A stretch of 31,396 nucleotides of DNA from a virus. Shown in pieces: positions 15,567 to 22,502 of the stretch (position 1 is its first letter; the number at the start of each line of letters is the position of its first letter). The position numbers were made by a program, and so were the translations under genes. A model generated the notes under the pieces. That model saw nothing but the letters and a program-made list of their open reading frames with translations. It had not been told where the DNA came from and did not search any database. Location: the IMG/VR virus record IMGVR_UViG_3300028743_000201, positions 1 through 31,396 of that record, one strand, 5' to 3'.

Positions 15567-15583
15567 CCTGCCCATATTTCGCC

Positions 15584-15646
15584 AAGGAGGCGTTTTGAGC
15601 GCACCGGCGCCACACGGGCACCGGATTTCACTCAAACCGCCTTCTT
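15584..15646 (+). repeat. Large imperfect stem-loop after the methylase gene
   Basis: The 16-base arm 15584-15599 pairs with 15631-15646 with 14 Watson-Crick pairs, one G-U and one mismatch. Inside it, CCGGCGCC (15604-15611) pairs with GGCACCGG (15617-15624) with one mismatch. In addition GGCGTTTT (15589-15596) is perfectly complementary to AAAACGCC (15657-15664), an alternative pairing. No T-run follows. The element sits in the spacer before gpF; its function is not known. Confidence 0.5.
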
Positions 15647-15688
15647 AGCCCTTCTTAAAACGCCCCTAGCGGCAATCGAGGTTCCACC

Positions 15689-16942
15689 GTGCCACATCCG
15701 TCTACATTGTCCGGCGCATTTGCCCAACCCTTCCCCGAGCAAGTGGCATTCTTGCGCCAGAAGCTGGGCAACCTCGTGCCCACGACGGCATGGGATGACA
15801 TGGAGGGGGCCGACCATGACACCGGCTTTATGGTCGCGGGCGCGGTGAAGGCCGATCTCTTGACCGATCTGGCCGCAGCAACCGACAAGGCTATTGCCGA
15901 GGGGCGAGGCATTGAGGAGTTCCGGCGCGACTTTCGCGATACCGTAGCCAAGAACGGTTGGACAGGATGGACCGGCGAGGGATCGGTCAAAGGGGAGGCG
16001 TGGCGCGTCGGAGTGATCTACCGCACCAACTCTTACACGTCCTACGCCGCAGGGCGACATGCCCAGTTGCTGGATGGTGATTTCAAATACTGGATCTATC
16101 GCCATGGGGCGAGCCGTGAACCGCGTGTCGAGCATTTGTCCTGGACCGGCCTCGCGCTGCCGCCTAGCCATCAATTCTGGGTGACCCATTATCCGCCATC
16201 GGACTGGGGCTGCTCCTGCTATGTTGTCGGCGCTAGTTCAGATCGGATGGTGGCGCGTCTTGGGGGTGATCTTTCCAAAACGCTGCCCGACAACTGGCAG
16301 AAGCGCGATCCCAAGACGGGCGAGATGATGGGTATAGGCAAAGGCTGGTCCTATGCGCCCGGTGCCAGCGTGGCAGGCACAGTGAGCGCGATGGCTGGGA
16401 AAGTTCGCAATTGGGACTATGCCACAGCAAAGGCCTTTATGAGTAGCCTTCCGCAGCCGCAGGTTGATGCATTATCACAAAGCTACCGAGCGCTGCCCAG
16501 CACTGCCGATGATGCGCGTCGTTTCGCCCAGGCCGTTTTGGATGAACGCGCTCCGGCAGGTGGGGCGGTTGTTCGCACGCTGGGCATTGTGCCATCGGCA
16601 CAGGCTGATGAGATCCTGGCACTGGCTGGGCGGAATGTTTCAGGTTTTGACTTCAGGCTGGCACCTGATGCTGTGCGCCATATCAAGTCCAATCATGGTG
16701 ATGCAGCCACAGAAGCGCCGCGCGGACAAGTTCCGGTCTCAGCCGCAGACTATGCTAATTTGCCCGCTATTCTCTCACAGCCCGATGCCATCACTGGCCC
16801 GGACGTGTCAGATATCGGTGAGATGCTAATCCACTACACGCGGGCGATCGCGGGCAAGCGCTACACGGTCACACTGGCAATAAACCGTGCCTATCGCTCG
16901 CTGTCTCTCAAGACCATGTTCATCGGTAAAGGGAAGCCCTGA
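15689..16942 (+). CDS. gpF head morphogenesis protein fused to nuclease-toxin-like domain
   Basis: A 417-residue Mu gpF-type (MuF/SPP1 gp7) minor head protein. The N-terminal two thirds carry the family pattern: FRRDF, YRTNSYTSYAAGRHAQL (111-127), REPRVEHLSW (143-152), and HQFWVTHYPPSDWGCSCYVV (161-180). After a linker, residues about 296-413 form a separate domain (FDFRLAPDAVRHIKSNHGD, then ADYANLPAILSQPDAITG and SLSLKTMFIG). This follows the layout of the PBECR/MuF-C nuclease-like domains known from phage MuF proteins, with His331 and His336 as candidate active-site residues. Such domains are thought to be RNase-like toxins carried in virions. GTG start 15689; no good SD is seen. Confidence 0.85.
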   Translation: MPHPSTLSGAFAQPFPEQVAFLRQKLGNLVPTTAWDDMEGADHDTGFMVAGAVKADLLTDLAAATDKAIAEGRGIEEFRRDFRDTVAKNGWTGWTGEGSVKGEAWRVGVIYRTNSYTSYAAGRHAQLLDGDFKYWIYRHGASREPRVEHLSWTGLALPPSHQFWVTHYPPSDWGCSCYVVGASSDRMVARLGGDLSKTLPDNWQKRDPKTGEMMGIGKGWSYAPGASVAGTVSAMAGKVRNWDYATAKAFMSSLPQPQVDALSQSYRALPSTADDARRFAQAVLDERAPAGGAVVRTLGIVPSAQADEILALAGRNVSGFDFRLAPDAVRHIKSNHGDAATEAPRGQVPVSAADYANLPAILSQPDAITGPDVSDIGEMLIHYTRAIAGKRYTVTLAINRAYRSLSLKTMFIGKGKP

Positions 16943-16965
16943 TCCCGCTCTTACGTCCCTGCCGA

Positions 16966-16984
16966 TCCCCCACCGTATGGGGGA
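16966..16984 (+). repeat. Hairpin between gpF and gpG genes
   Basis: TCCCCCA (16966-16972) and TGGGGGA (16978-16984) form a perfect 7-bp stem with a five-base loop, 24 bases after the gpF stop and 31 before the gpG start. No T-run follows. It could separate expression of the toxin-bearing gpF from gpG. Confidence 0.45.
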
Positions 16985-17015
16985 AAGCGATATCAGTGCT
17001 GGAGGCTTAATACGG

Positions 17016-17516
17016 ATGATCACGACAAATTTCAAGTCTAGCGCGGTCACTCAAGCCATCCGCGACGCCATCGCGGTGCTGAAGGATATGACGCCGGTCT
17101 ATCGCGACATTGTCGAGTATATGGTGCAGGCCACCCGCCAGCGCTTTGCCGATGGGCAAGATCCTAATGGCAATGCCTGGGCGCCCAAGAAGCAATCCAC
17201 GCTCGATCGGTATAAGCGGCTGGGCTATGGTAATCTTGACCGCGTGCTGATTGGCCCAGGCCGCGCGCTCTCGCGACAGATCGTTGGCCAGGCAACAGCA
17301 TCGGAGGCAGTCATCGGATCGGCCTTGATTTACTCGCGTGTGATGCAGGAAGGGGCCAGCAAGGGCGAGTTTGGCGTTGATCGCCGTGGCCGCTCGTTGC
17401 CATGGGGCAATATTCCCGCGCGCGTTTGGCTGGGTGTGTCCGCCAAGAAGGATGAGCCAGAAATCATCGGGATCGTGGAAGATCACCTCGCCGATAAGCT
17501 GGGCAACGATAGTTGA
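17016..17516 (+). CDS. Phage virion morphogenesis protein (Mu gpG-like)
   Basis: A 166-residue protein matching the Mu gpG family. Characteristic parts are MVQATRQRFADGQDPNGNAWAPKKQSTLDRY (about 36-66), LIGPGRALSRQIVGQ and SALIYSRVMQEGASKGEFG (conserved 'YAxxHQ...G' zone), then WGNIPARVWLGVS. The family is involved in head-tail joining or tail length; Mu gpG is absent from mature heads. ATG 17016 has GGAGG at 17001-17005. It follows gpF as in Mu. Confidence 0.88.
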   Translation: MITTNFKSSAVTQAIRDAIAVLKDMTPVYRDIVEYMVQATRQRFADGQDPNGNAWAPKKQSTLDRYKRLGYGNLDRVLIGPGRALSRQIVGQATASEAVIGSALIYSRVMQEGASKGEFGVDRRGRSLPWGNIPARVWLGVSAKKDEPEIIGIVEDHLADKLGNDS

Positions 17517-17558
17517 CATCTTGACCTTGAAAGCGGCTCGGGCCATCAGGCTCCCATA

Positions 17559-17606
17559 GCCCGCCAGCGCGAGCTTTTCTGGCCCGCGCTGGCGGGCATA
17601 TTTTTT
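17559..17606 (+). terminator. Intrinsic terminator between gpG and protease genes
   Basis: A 13-bp perfect stem (17559-17571 with 17585-17597) encloses a 13-base loop and is followed by ATA and six T (17601-17606). Its 3' side shares 17 identical bases with the early terminator. Only 29 bases separate it from the protease start, leaving little room for a promoter. Confidence 0.92.
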
Positions 17607-17614
17607 GGTCGGGG

Positions 17615-17635
17615 CGACGGGCAGAACAGCCGTCG
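17615..17635 (+). repeat. Hairpin immediately upstream of the protease start codon
   Basis: CGACGG (17615-17620) and CCGTCG (17630-17635) form a 6-bp stem ending at the base before ATG 17636. No Shine-Dalgarno sequence is present there, so this stem would sit where a ribosome binds. Confidence 0.4.
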
Positions 17636-18616
17636 ATGACCAAGACCGCAACCTCTCAAGCTCTCTGCTCCGCGCAGCCTATTGCCTCAGGCGAAGGTGA
17701 TGTTCCCGAGTGGATCATGCTGCTGCCGCTCGGCACTGTGCGCACCGTCGATGGGCGTGGCCCGTATCGTGTGACCGCGCCGCAGTCGATTTGCGCTGCC
17801 TCGTTGCCGACCAATGCCAAGCTGCCGCTCGATGAGGCGCATGTGACCGACAAGGGCGCGGCGCTTGGTCTGCCGCATCCCGCGAAGGGCTGGATCGTTG
17901 AAATGGCGCCGCGCGACGACGGCATTTATGGCCGCGTCGATTGGAACGCCTCTGGCCGCGCCCTGATGGAAGATCGGGCCTATTCCGGCATCAGCCCCGT
18001 GGTCATGCACGACAAGGCGGGCAATGTCCTGCGCGTGCTGCGCGCCAGCCTTACCAATACGCCAAACCTTGAGGGCATGAAGTCCCTTCAATCGGAGGAA
18101 ATAGACATGGATTGGAAAGCCAAGCTGATCGAGCTGCTTGGGCTCGACGGCAGCGCCGATGATGCGGCCATTGAGGCAGCGCTCGCGGCGAAAATGAGTG
18201 GCGGGCAGAAGGAACTGTGCTCGCAGGATCTGCTGACCCACCCCACGGTGGTAGCGCTGCAAAGCCAGTTGGGCGAGGTGACTAACCAACTCAATGGTCT
18301 GCTGGTCAACGGTCGCTTGGCTGCGGCCACCGCATTTGTCGATGGCGCGATTGCCGCTGGCCGTGTGGGTGTGAAGCCGTGCCGCGACGAATATATCGCC
18401 ATGCACAGCGAGGATCCCGCCAAGACCGAGGCGCTGATCAACAAGCTGCCCGTGATCAATGGCACCCTGCACCAGAGCAGTGGCGATGCCGCGATGGCTG
18501 TGCAGCGCGGCGCCTTGAACCGCGATGACCGCACGGTGATCGCGATCTTTGGCGTCAATGGGGAAGACTACAGGGCCGAACTCGCCAAGGGCGGCCAGAT
18601 GCAGGAGGCCCTCTAA
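17636..18616 (+). CDS. Capsid maturation protease with fused scaffold (Mu gpI-like)
   Basis: A 326-residue Mu I-type protease/scaffold. The N-terminal protease part shows the family plan: EWIMLLPLGTVRTVDGRGPYRV (about 25-46), the AAxLPxxxD-like LDEAH region and AAxGWIxEM (AKGWIVEM), then the YSGISPVVM stretch that is conserved ahead of the LTNTPNL segment. The C-terminal part (about 158-326) is the scaffold, helical, with an SRDxVxxLVxxGxL-like remnant. In Mu the protease cuts scaffold and itself during head maturation. Start at 17636 lacks an SD and lies behind the terminator; a later ATG at 17714 is possible. Confidence 0.88.
   Translation: MTKTATSQALCSAQPIASGEGDVPEWIMLLPLGTVRTVDGRGPYRVTAPQSICAASLPTNAKLPLDEAHVTDKGAALGLPHPAKGWIVEMAPRDDGIYGRVDWNASGRALMEDRAYSGISPVVMHDKAGNVLRVLRASLTNTPNLEGMKSLQSEEIDMDWKAKLIELLGLDGSADDAAIEAALAAKMSGGQKELCSQDLLTHPTVVALQSQLGEVTNQLNGLLVNGRLAAATAFVDGAIAAGRVGVKPCRDEYIAMHSEDPAKTEALINKLPVINGTLHQSSGDAAMAVQRGALNRDDRTVIAIFGVNGEDYRAELAKGGQMQEAL
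18107..18616 (+). CDS. Predicted scaffold protein from internal in-frame start (gpZ-like)
   Basis: An ATG at 18107, in the same frame as the protease, is preceded by GGAGG at 18094-18098 with an 8-base spacing, far better than the signal at the full-length start. The product would be 169 residues beginning MDWKAKLIELLGLDG and would correspond to the scaffold part alone. Mu is known to make a separate scaffold (Z) from inside gene I in this manner, so the internal start is likely used. Confidence 0.65.
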   Translation: MDWKAKLIELLGLDGSADDAAIEAALAAKMSGGQKELCSQDLLTHPTVVALQSQLGEVTNQLNGLLVNGRLAAATAFVDGAIAAGRVGVKPCRDEYIAMHSEDPAKTEALINKLPVINGTLHQSSGDAAMAVQRGALNRDDRTVIAIFGVNGEDYRAELAKGGQMQEAL

Positions 18617-19029
18617 TGGTTGCTTTGACCGCTGCGCGCAACACACCTGCACGCCTCACGCCCCGCACGCGCACTGTCCCGGTCGCTGCCAATGCGGTGA
18701 TCCAGCAGGGCGGGCAGGTGCAGATCAATGCCTCTGGCTTTGCAGTGCCCGCCACCGCCACCGCCGCCAATATCACCATCGGCATGGCCAAGGCCAAGGT
18801 GGACAACACGGGGGGCGCGAATGGCGCCGTGAGCGTGGATGTCGATCGCGGTATCTTCCGCTTTGGCAACTCGGCCGCCGCTGATCTGATCGCGCGGACT
18901 GAGATCACCGCCACCGTCTACGTGGTCGATGATCAGACCGTGGCCAAGACCAACAGCGGCGGCACGCGCCCGGCCGCAGGCAAATGTTTCGACGTGGATG
19001 CCTCGGGCGTCTGGGTCGAGTATCTCTAA
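18616..19029 (+). CDS. Capsid cement/decoration-like protein
   Basis: A 137-residue protein sharing one base with the protease stop (TAATG). Pattern: LTAARNTPARLTPRTRTVPVAANAVIQQGG at the start, then GFAVPATATA, KVDNTGGANGAVSVDVDRGIFRFGNS, and VYVVDDQTVAKT with DASGVWVEYL at the end. This resembles small capsid-stabilising (cement) proteins found next to gpT in B3-type transposable phages and DUF2190-like proteins. It probably binds the outer capsid surface. The family is assigned by pattern, the role by context. Confidence 0.75.
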   Translation: MVALTAARNTPARLTPRTRTVPVAANAVIQQGGQVQINASGFAVPATATAANITIGMAKAKVDNTGGANGAVSVDVDRGIFRFGNSAAADLIARTEITATVYVVDDQTVAKTNSGGTRPAAGKCFDVDASGVWVEYL

Positions 19030-19043
19030 GGAGCATCGCAGCC

Positions 19044-19943
19044 ATGGATATTACCACTGAGAATCTCAACAAGCTGCGGGTCGGCTTCAACGCCGCCTAC
19101 AAGCGCGGCCTGATGGGCACCGCGGCCAAAAGCTCTGCTCGTATCGTGACGCTGGTGAAGGCCACGAAAAAGGAGCAGCGCTATGGCTGGCTCAATAAGC
19201 TGCCCAGCGTGCGCGAATGGATCGGCGACCGTGTGGTGCAGAACCTGTCCGAGAGCGATTATTCGATCAAGGAAAAGCGCTGGGAACTGACCGTTGGCGT
19301 GGATCGCGATGACATCGAGACGGACGATCTGGGCCAATATTCCACGATGTTCGAAAGCATCGGCGAAAGCGCGACCTCCAAGCCCGAGGAATTGATCTGG
19401 GGGCTGCTGCTCGCTGGTTTCACCACCAATTGCTACGATGGCCAGTATTTCTTCGATGTGGACCATCCGGTGCTCGACGCCAATGGCAACACGATCATGG
19501 TGGCCAACACCGATGGTGGCGCAGGCTCGCCGTGGTTCCTGCTCGACACCAACCGCGTGATCAAGCCGCTGATCCTGCAGGTGCGCCGCGATTTTGGCGA
19601 CATCGTGGCCAAGGACAAGGTGACCGATGACAACGTCTTTGACCGCAACGAGTTTGTTTATGGTGTCGATGCCCGCATGAACGTGGGCTTTGGCTTCTGG
19701 CAACAGGCTTGGGGATCGAAGCAGACGCTCAATGCTGCCAACTATGAAATTGGCCGTGTCGCGCTCACTGGCATGAAGGGCGACTATGGCCGCCCGCTGG
19801 GCATCATGCCCAATCTGCTGGTGGTTGGCCCGTCCAACGAAAAGGCCGCCCGCGCGGTGGTCGCCTCGCAACTGGTGAACGGTGGCGAAACCAACCCCTG
19901 GGCGGGCACCGCCGAGGTGCTGGTCGTGCCGTGGCTGGCGTAA
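19044..19943 (+). CDS. Major capsid protein (Mu gpT-like)
   Basis: A 299-residue major head subunit, near the 305 residues of Mu gpT. The start MDITTENLNKLRVGFNAAYKRG is typical, followed by YGWLNKLPSVREWIGDRVVQNLSESDYSI and WELTVGVDRDDIETDDLGQYSTMFESIG. The C-terminal part GRPLGIMPNLLVVGPSNEKAARAV is the strongest family signature. It assembles into the icosahedral head with an HK97-like fold. ATG 19044 has AAGGAG about 10 bases upstream. Confidence 0.95.
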   Translation: MDITTENLNKLRVGFNAAYKRGLMGTAAKSSARIVTLVKATKKEQRYGWLNKLPSVREWIGDRVVQNLSESDYSIKEKRWELTVGVDRDDIETDDLGQYSTMFESIGESATSKPEELIWGLLLAGFTTNCYDGQYFFDVDHPVLDANGNTIMVANTDGGAGSPWFLLDTNRVIKPLILQVRRDFGDIVAKDKVTDDNVFDRNEFVYGVDARMNVGFGFWQQAWGSKQTLNAANYEIGRVALTGMKGDYGRPLGIMPNLLVVGPSNEKAARAVVASQLVNGGETNPWAGTAEVLVVPWLA

Positions 19944-19957
19944 GGGAGGGCTGAGGC

Positions 19958-20455
19958 ATGCACAAAGTGAAAGCAAGGGCCGTCAGCATGCAGCTGGCGG
20001 CCGAGGGCACCAAAACCGGCGACGCGGGCGGCGAGGATGGTGCGGGCGAAGGCCTGACCGGCGATGCGGGCGGCGATGCTGGCGCGGGCGAAGGCTCGAC
20101 CGGCGATGCGGGCGGCGGTGCTAGCGCGGGCGAAGGCTCGACCGACGACGCAGGTGGCGATGCTGGCGCGGGCGAAAGCTCGACCGGCGACGCGAGCGGC
20201 GAGGATGGTGCGGGCGAAGGCCTGACCGGCGATGCTGGCGGCGATGCTGGCGTGGGCGAAGGCCTGACCGGCGACAAGGGTGGTCTGTTCTTGCCTCGCA
20301 CCATGCAGGTGCGATCGCTGAGCCAGAAGGGTCGGTGGCGTGCGGGCATCCAGTTTGGCCCACGCTTTGCGCCGCTCGATCTGGCCGATCTGACCGAGGA
20401 CCAGATCGGCTTGATCTGCTCGGATGATCAGCTCGTCGTTAAGATCGACGAATAA
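19958..20455 (+). CDS. Mu gp35-like protein with 14-residue tandem repeats
   Basis: A 165-residue protein. The C-terminal 55 residues (MQVRSLSQKGRWRAGIQFGP, then LADLTEDQIGLICSDDQLVV) match small proteins related to Mu gp35 and H. influenzae HI1506. Between a basic start and this domain lies a Gly/Asp/Glu-rich repeat: five consecutive 14-residue units (residues 30-99, for example GEGLTGDAGGDAGA) with partial units on both sides. The repeat is acidic and likely disordered, acting as a linker. It lies between major capsid and gp36, as in Mu. GGAGG precedes the ATG. Confidence 0.7.
   Translation: MHKVKARAVSMQLAAEGTKTGDAGGEDGAGEGLTGDAGGDAGAGEGSTGDAGGGASAGEGSTDDAGGDAGAGESSTGDASGEDGAGEGLTGDAGGDAGVGEGLTGDKGGLFLPRTMQVRSLSQKGRWRAGIQFGPRFAPLDLADLTEDQIGLICSDDQLVVKIDE
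20045..20254 (+). repeat. 42-bp tandem repeats (five units) inside the gp35-like gene
   Basis: Five consecutive 42-bp units, each encoding 14 residues, with diverged partial copies before and after (about 20015-20281). Units differ by point changes but keep the frame and length. This is a coding minisatellite, prone to gain or loss of units by slippage. Confidence 0.85.
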
Positions 20456-20467
20456 GGGGCGCGGCCA

Positions 20468-20896
20468 GTGAGTTATGTCAGCCAACAGCAGTTGATCGAC
20501 CGTTTCGGCAGCCGGACCTTGCTCCAGCTTGCCGATCGCGCCGATCCGCCTGCTGGCACTATCGATGCGGCAATCGTTAGCCGCGTCCTCGCGGATACCG
20601 ATGCCGTGATCGATGGCTATCTCGCCGGTCGCTATGCCTTGCCGCTGTCGGCAACGCCGCCGCTGCTGATCGATATCGCCGCCGCGATCGCGATCTACAA
20701 GCTGCATGTCTATGCGCCAGACAAGAAGATCGAGGACGACTATCGCGATGCCATCGCGACGCTGACCAAGATCTCGACGGGTGTTGTGCAGTTGCCGGTT
20801 GCGGGTGTTGCTCCGGCAGCATCGGGCAGCGCAGGCGTCGAGGTGACCGACCGCGATCGCGACATCACGCCGGAAAATATGCGGGGCTTCATATGA
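20468..20896 (+). CDS. DUF1320 protein (Mu gp36-like head completion)
   Basis: A 142-residue protein typical of DUF1320: YVSQQQLIDRFGSRTLLQLADRAD at the start, then DADAxIDGYLAGRYALPL (here ADTDAVIDGYLAGRYALPLSATPPLLIDIAAAIAIYKLH) and DDYRDAIATLTKISTG. In Mu, gp36 is a presumed head-completion or joining protein. GTG start 20468; the ribosome site is weak. Overlaps the next gene by ATGA. Confidence 0.9.
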   Translation: MSYVSQQQLIDRFGSRTLLQLADRADPPAGTIDAAIVSRVLADTDAVIDGYLAGRYALPLSATPPLLIDIAAAIAIYKLHVYAPDKKIEDDYRDAIATLTKISTGVVQLPVAGVAPAASGSAGVEVTDRDRDITPENMRGFI

Positions 20897-21345
20897 CGGT
20901 TGCCCTGTTCCGGATCGAGGATGTTTTCGCACGGCTCAAGGACCGGGTAACCGATCTGGCTGGGCGCATCGATACAGCGAGCGCCTTTGCCCGCCTCGTC
21001 GAGCGAGGGCAGCTACCCCAGCAGACGCCTGCTGCTTTCGTTTTGCCCGCCTCGATCTCTGGCGGGAAAGTCCAACTGGCGAGCGGCCTGTTCCGGCAGG
21101 AAGTGATCGAAACGGTGTCGATTGTGCTGTGCGTGCGGGTGGCGGGCGATGCGCGCGGCGACCGTTCGATCGACGAAATCACACCGTTGCTCCGCAGTGT
21201 GGTCGGCGCGATTTGCGGCTGGGCACCGGCCAATTGTCCCGGTCAGTTTTTGCTGTCTTCCGGTCAGTTGGCCGGAACACAGGACAGCTGCCTTGTCTAT
21301 CAGCTCGACTTTGCTCTCGATGATCAACTGAGGATCACACCATGA
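20893..21345 (+). CDS. Tail terminator-like protein (DUF1834/gp37 position)
   Basis: A 150-residue protein in the Mu gp37 place (DUF1834). It starts IEDVFARLKDRVTDLAGRIDTASAFARL, then AFVLPASISGG and FRQEVIETVSIVLCVRVAGDARGDRSIDEITPLLRSV, and closes with CLVYQLDFALDD. The order of helix, strands and helix fits minor tail proteins capping the tail tube at the head end. Weaker sequence signal than its neighbours, so the role relies on context. Confidence 0.75.
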   Translation: MTVALFRIEDVFARLKDRVTDLAGRIDTASAFARLVERGQLPQQTPAAFVLPASISGGKVQLASGLFRQEVIETVSIVLCVRVAGDARGDRSIDEITPLLRSVVGAICGWAPANCPGQFLLSSGQLAGTQDSCLVYQLDFALDDQLRITP

Positions 21346-21551
21346 AGAAACCAACGACCGAGGCAGTTGACGCGCCCACCGGCGATGCAGTGCTGGCAGC
21401 GGATGCCGAGGTGCAGAGTGATGCGCTCAATACGGCCCAGCCTGAGCAAACCCTGCCGGAGGCATCCGGCGCAGAACTCATGCCCGATCAGGGCGGCAGC
21501 TATACGCGCAATGCCGATGGCTCGCTGACCCTCAACGCGAAGGAGGCATAA
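21342..21551 (+). CDS. Small hypothetical tail-region protein
   Basis: A 69-residue acidic protein, Ala/Asp/Glu-rich and likely disordered at the start (PTTEAVDAPTGDAV), ending in YTRNADGSLTLNAKEA. Similar short proteins ending in 'DGSL' lie next to tail tube genes in B3-like phages. It overlaps the previous gene by ATGA, and the next ATG follows its stop directly. Confidence 0.6.
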   Translation: MKKPTTEAVDAPTGDAVLAADAEVQSDALNTAQPEQTLPEASGAELMPDQGGSYTRNADGSLTLNAKEA

Positions 21552-22493
21552 ATGCCTACGCCTGATCCCAAATATTGGAAGACCAAGGTGCTGCTCGCCA
21601 AGATCGAGACCGCCTATGGCACCGACTCCACGCCCACGGGCGCTGCCAATGCGATCTTGGCGAGCGAAGTCACTTTCCAGCCGATGGAAGGAGAAGTGGC
21701 CAAGCGCAACATCGAAACGCCCTGGCTTGGGACGCAGGCCGCCGTGCTGACAGCGTTCAAGTCCATGATCACCTTTTCGGTCGAACTGGTCGGGTCGGGC
21801 ACGGCGGGCACCGCGCCGCTGTGGGGGCCATTGCTGCGCGCCTGCGCCGCCGCCGAAACGGTGACTGCCGCAACGAAGGTGGAATACACGCCGATCACCA
21901 AGAACATGGAGTCGGTCACGCTCTATTTCGACGTGGATGGCACCAAGCATGTGATGACTGGCGCGCGGGGCAATTGCACCATCAAGGCCGATGCGAATGG
22001 CATTCCGGTCGCCACCTTTATCATGACCAGTCTGTTCACGATCCCTACCGAGGCTGCGCGCCCGGTGCCGGTTTACACCGGATTCAAGGATCCGCAGGCC
22101 GCCAACAGCACCAACACCACGCTGTTCACCATCGGCGCCACGGCCATGGCTCTGCGCTCGCTGGAGTTCGATTTTGGCAATGATGTGCAGGTGCGCAATC
22201 TGATCGGTTCGGATGCGGTGCGGATCGTGGATCGCGAATGCTCGCTCAAGACGCAGGTCGAGGCGATCGCGCTCACCTCTTACGACCCCTACACCATCGC
22301 CCGCGCAGGCACCAAGCAGGCAGTGGCCTTGCAGCACCACACTGTCGCCGGGTCCAAATTTCGGCTCGATTTCAGCAATGCCCAGCAGTTGCTGCCTTCT
22401 TACCAGGAGCAAAATGGCATCGCCGAATGGCCGCTCTCGTTTCTGCCATTGCCCACCAGCGGCAATGACGACTGGAAAATCACGCTCACTTAA
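21552..22493 (+). CDS. Major tail tube protein, siphovirus type
   Basis: A 313-residue protein with the phage tail tube pattern: KTKVLLAKIETAYGTDSTPTGAANAIL (about 10-36), then VTFQPMEGEVAKRN, alternating strands, VTLYFDVDGTKHVMTGARGNCTIKADANGIPVATF and a DYPYTI-like 'SYDPYTIARAG'. No sheath gene is near, so the tail is non-contractile. The tube forms the DNA channel. Start abuts the previous stop. Confidence 0.87.
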   Translation: MPTPDPKYWKTKVLLAKIETAYGTDSTPTGAANAILASEVTFQPMEGEVAKRNIETPWLGTQAAVLTAFKSMITFSVELVGSGTAGTAPLWGPLLRACAAAETVTAATKVEYTPITKNMESVTLYFDVDGTKHVMTGARGNCTIKADANGIPVATFIMTSLFTIPTEAARPVPVYTGFKDPQAANSTNTTLFTIGATAMALRSLEFDFGNDVQVRNLIGSDAVRIVDRECSLKTQVEAIALTSYDPYTIARAGTKQAVALQHHTVAGSKFRLDFSNAQQLLPSYQEQNGIAEWPLSFLPLPTSGNDDWKITLT

Positions 22494-22502
22494 GAGGTTC
22501 TT

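Noticed and set aside
16887-17015. Longer upstream start for the gpG-like gene at 16887
   Set aside because: The extension overlaps the end of gpF, is low in sense, and the ATG at 17016 has GGAGG and matches the family start.
16943-17030. Open frame continuing after the gpF stop codon, considered as a readthrough or truncated toxin tail
   Set aside because: The frame after the TGA has no recognisable toxin motif and crosses a hairpin and the gpG ribosome site; the toxin-like domain looks complete.
17687-18652. 321-codon minus-strand open frame over the protease gene
   Set aside because: Composition is that of a high-GC antisense shadow and it conflicts with the clear protease/scaffold frame.
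20045-20254. Regular repeats considered as a CRISPR array
   Set aside because: Units are contiguous with no spacers and keep one reading frame; this is a coding tandem repeat.
19784-20932. 382-codon minus-strand open frame rich in Ala/Arg/Ser repeats
   Set aside because: It is the reverse shadow of the 42-bp repeat region and of gpT and gp36; no ribosome site, low-complexity product, and the plus-strand genes are well supported.
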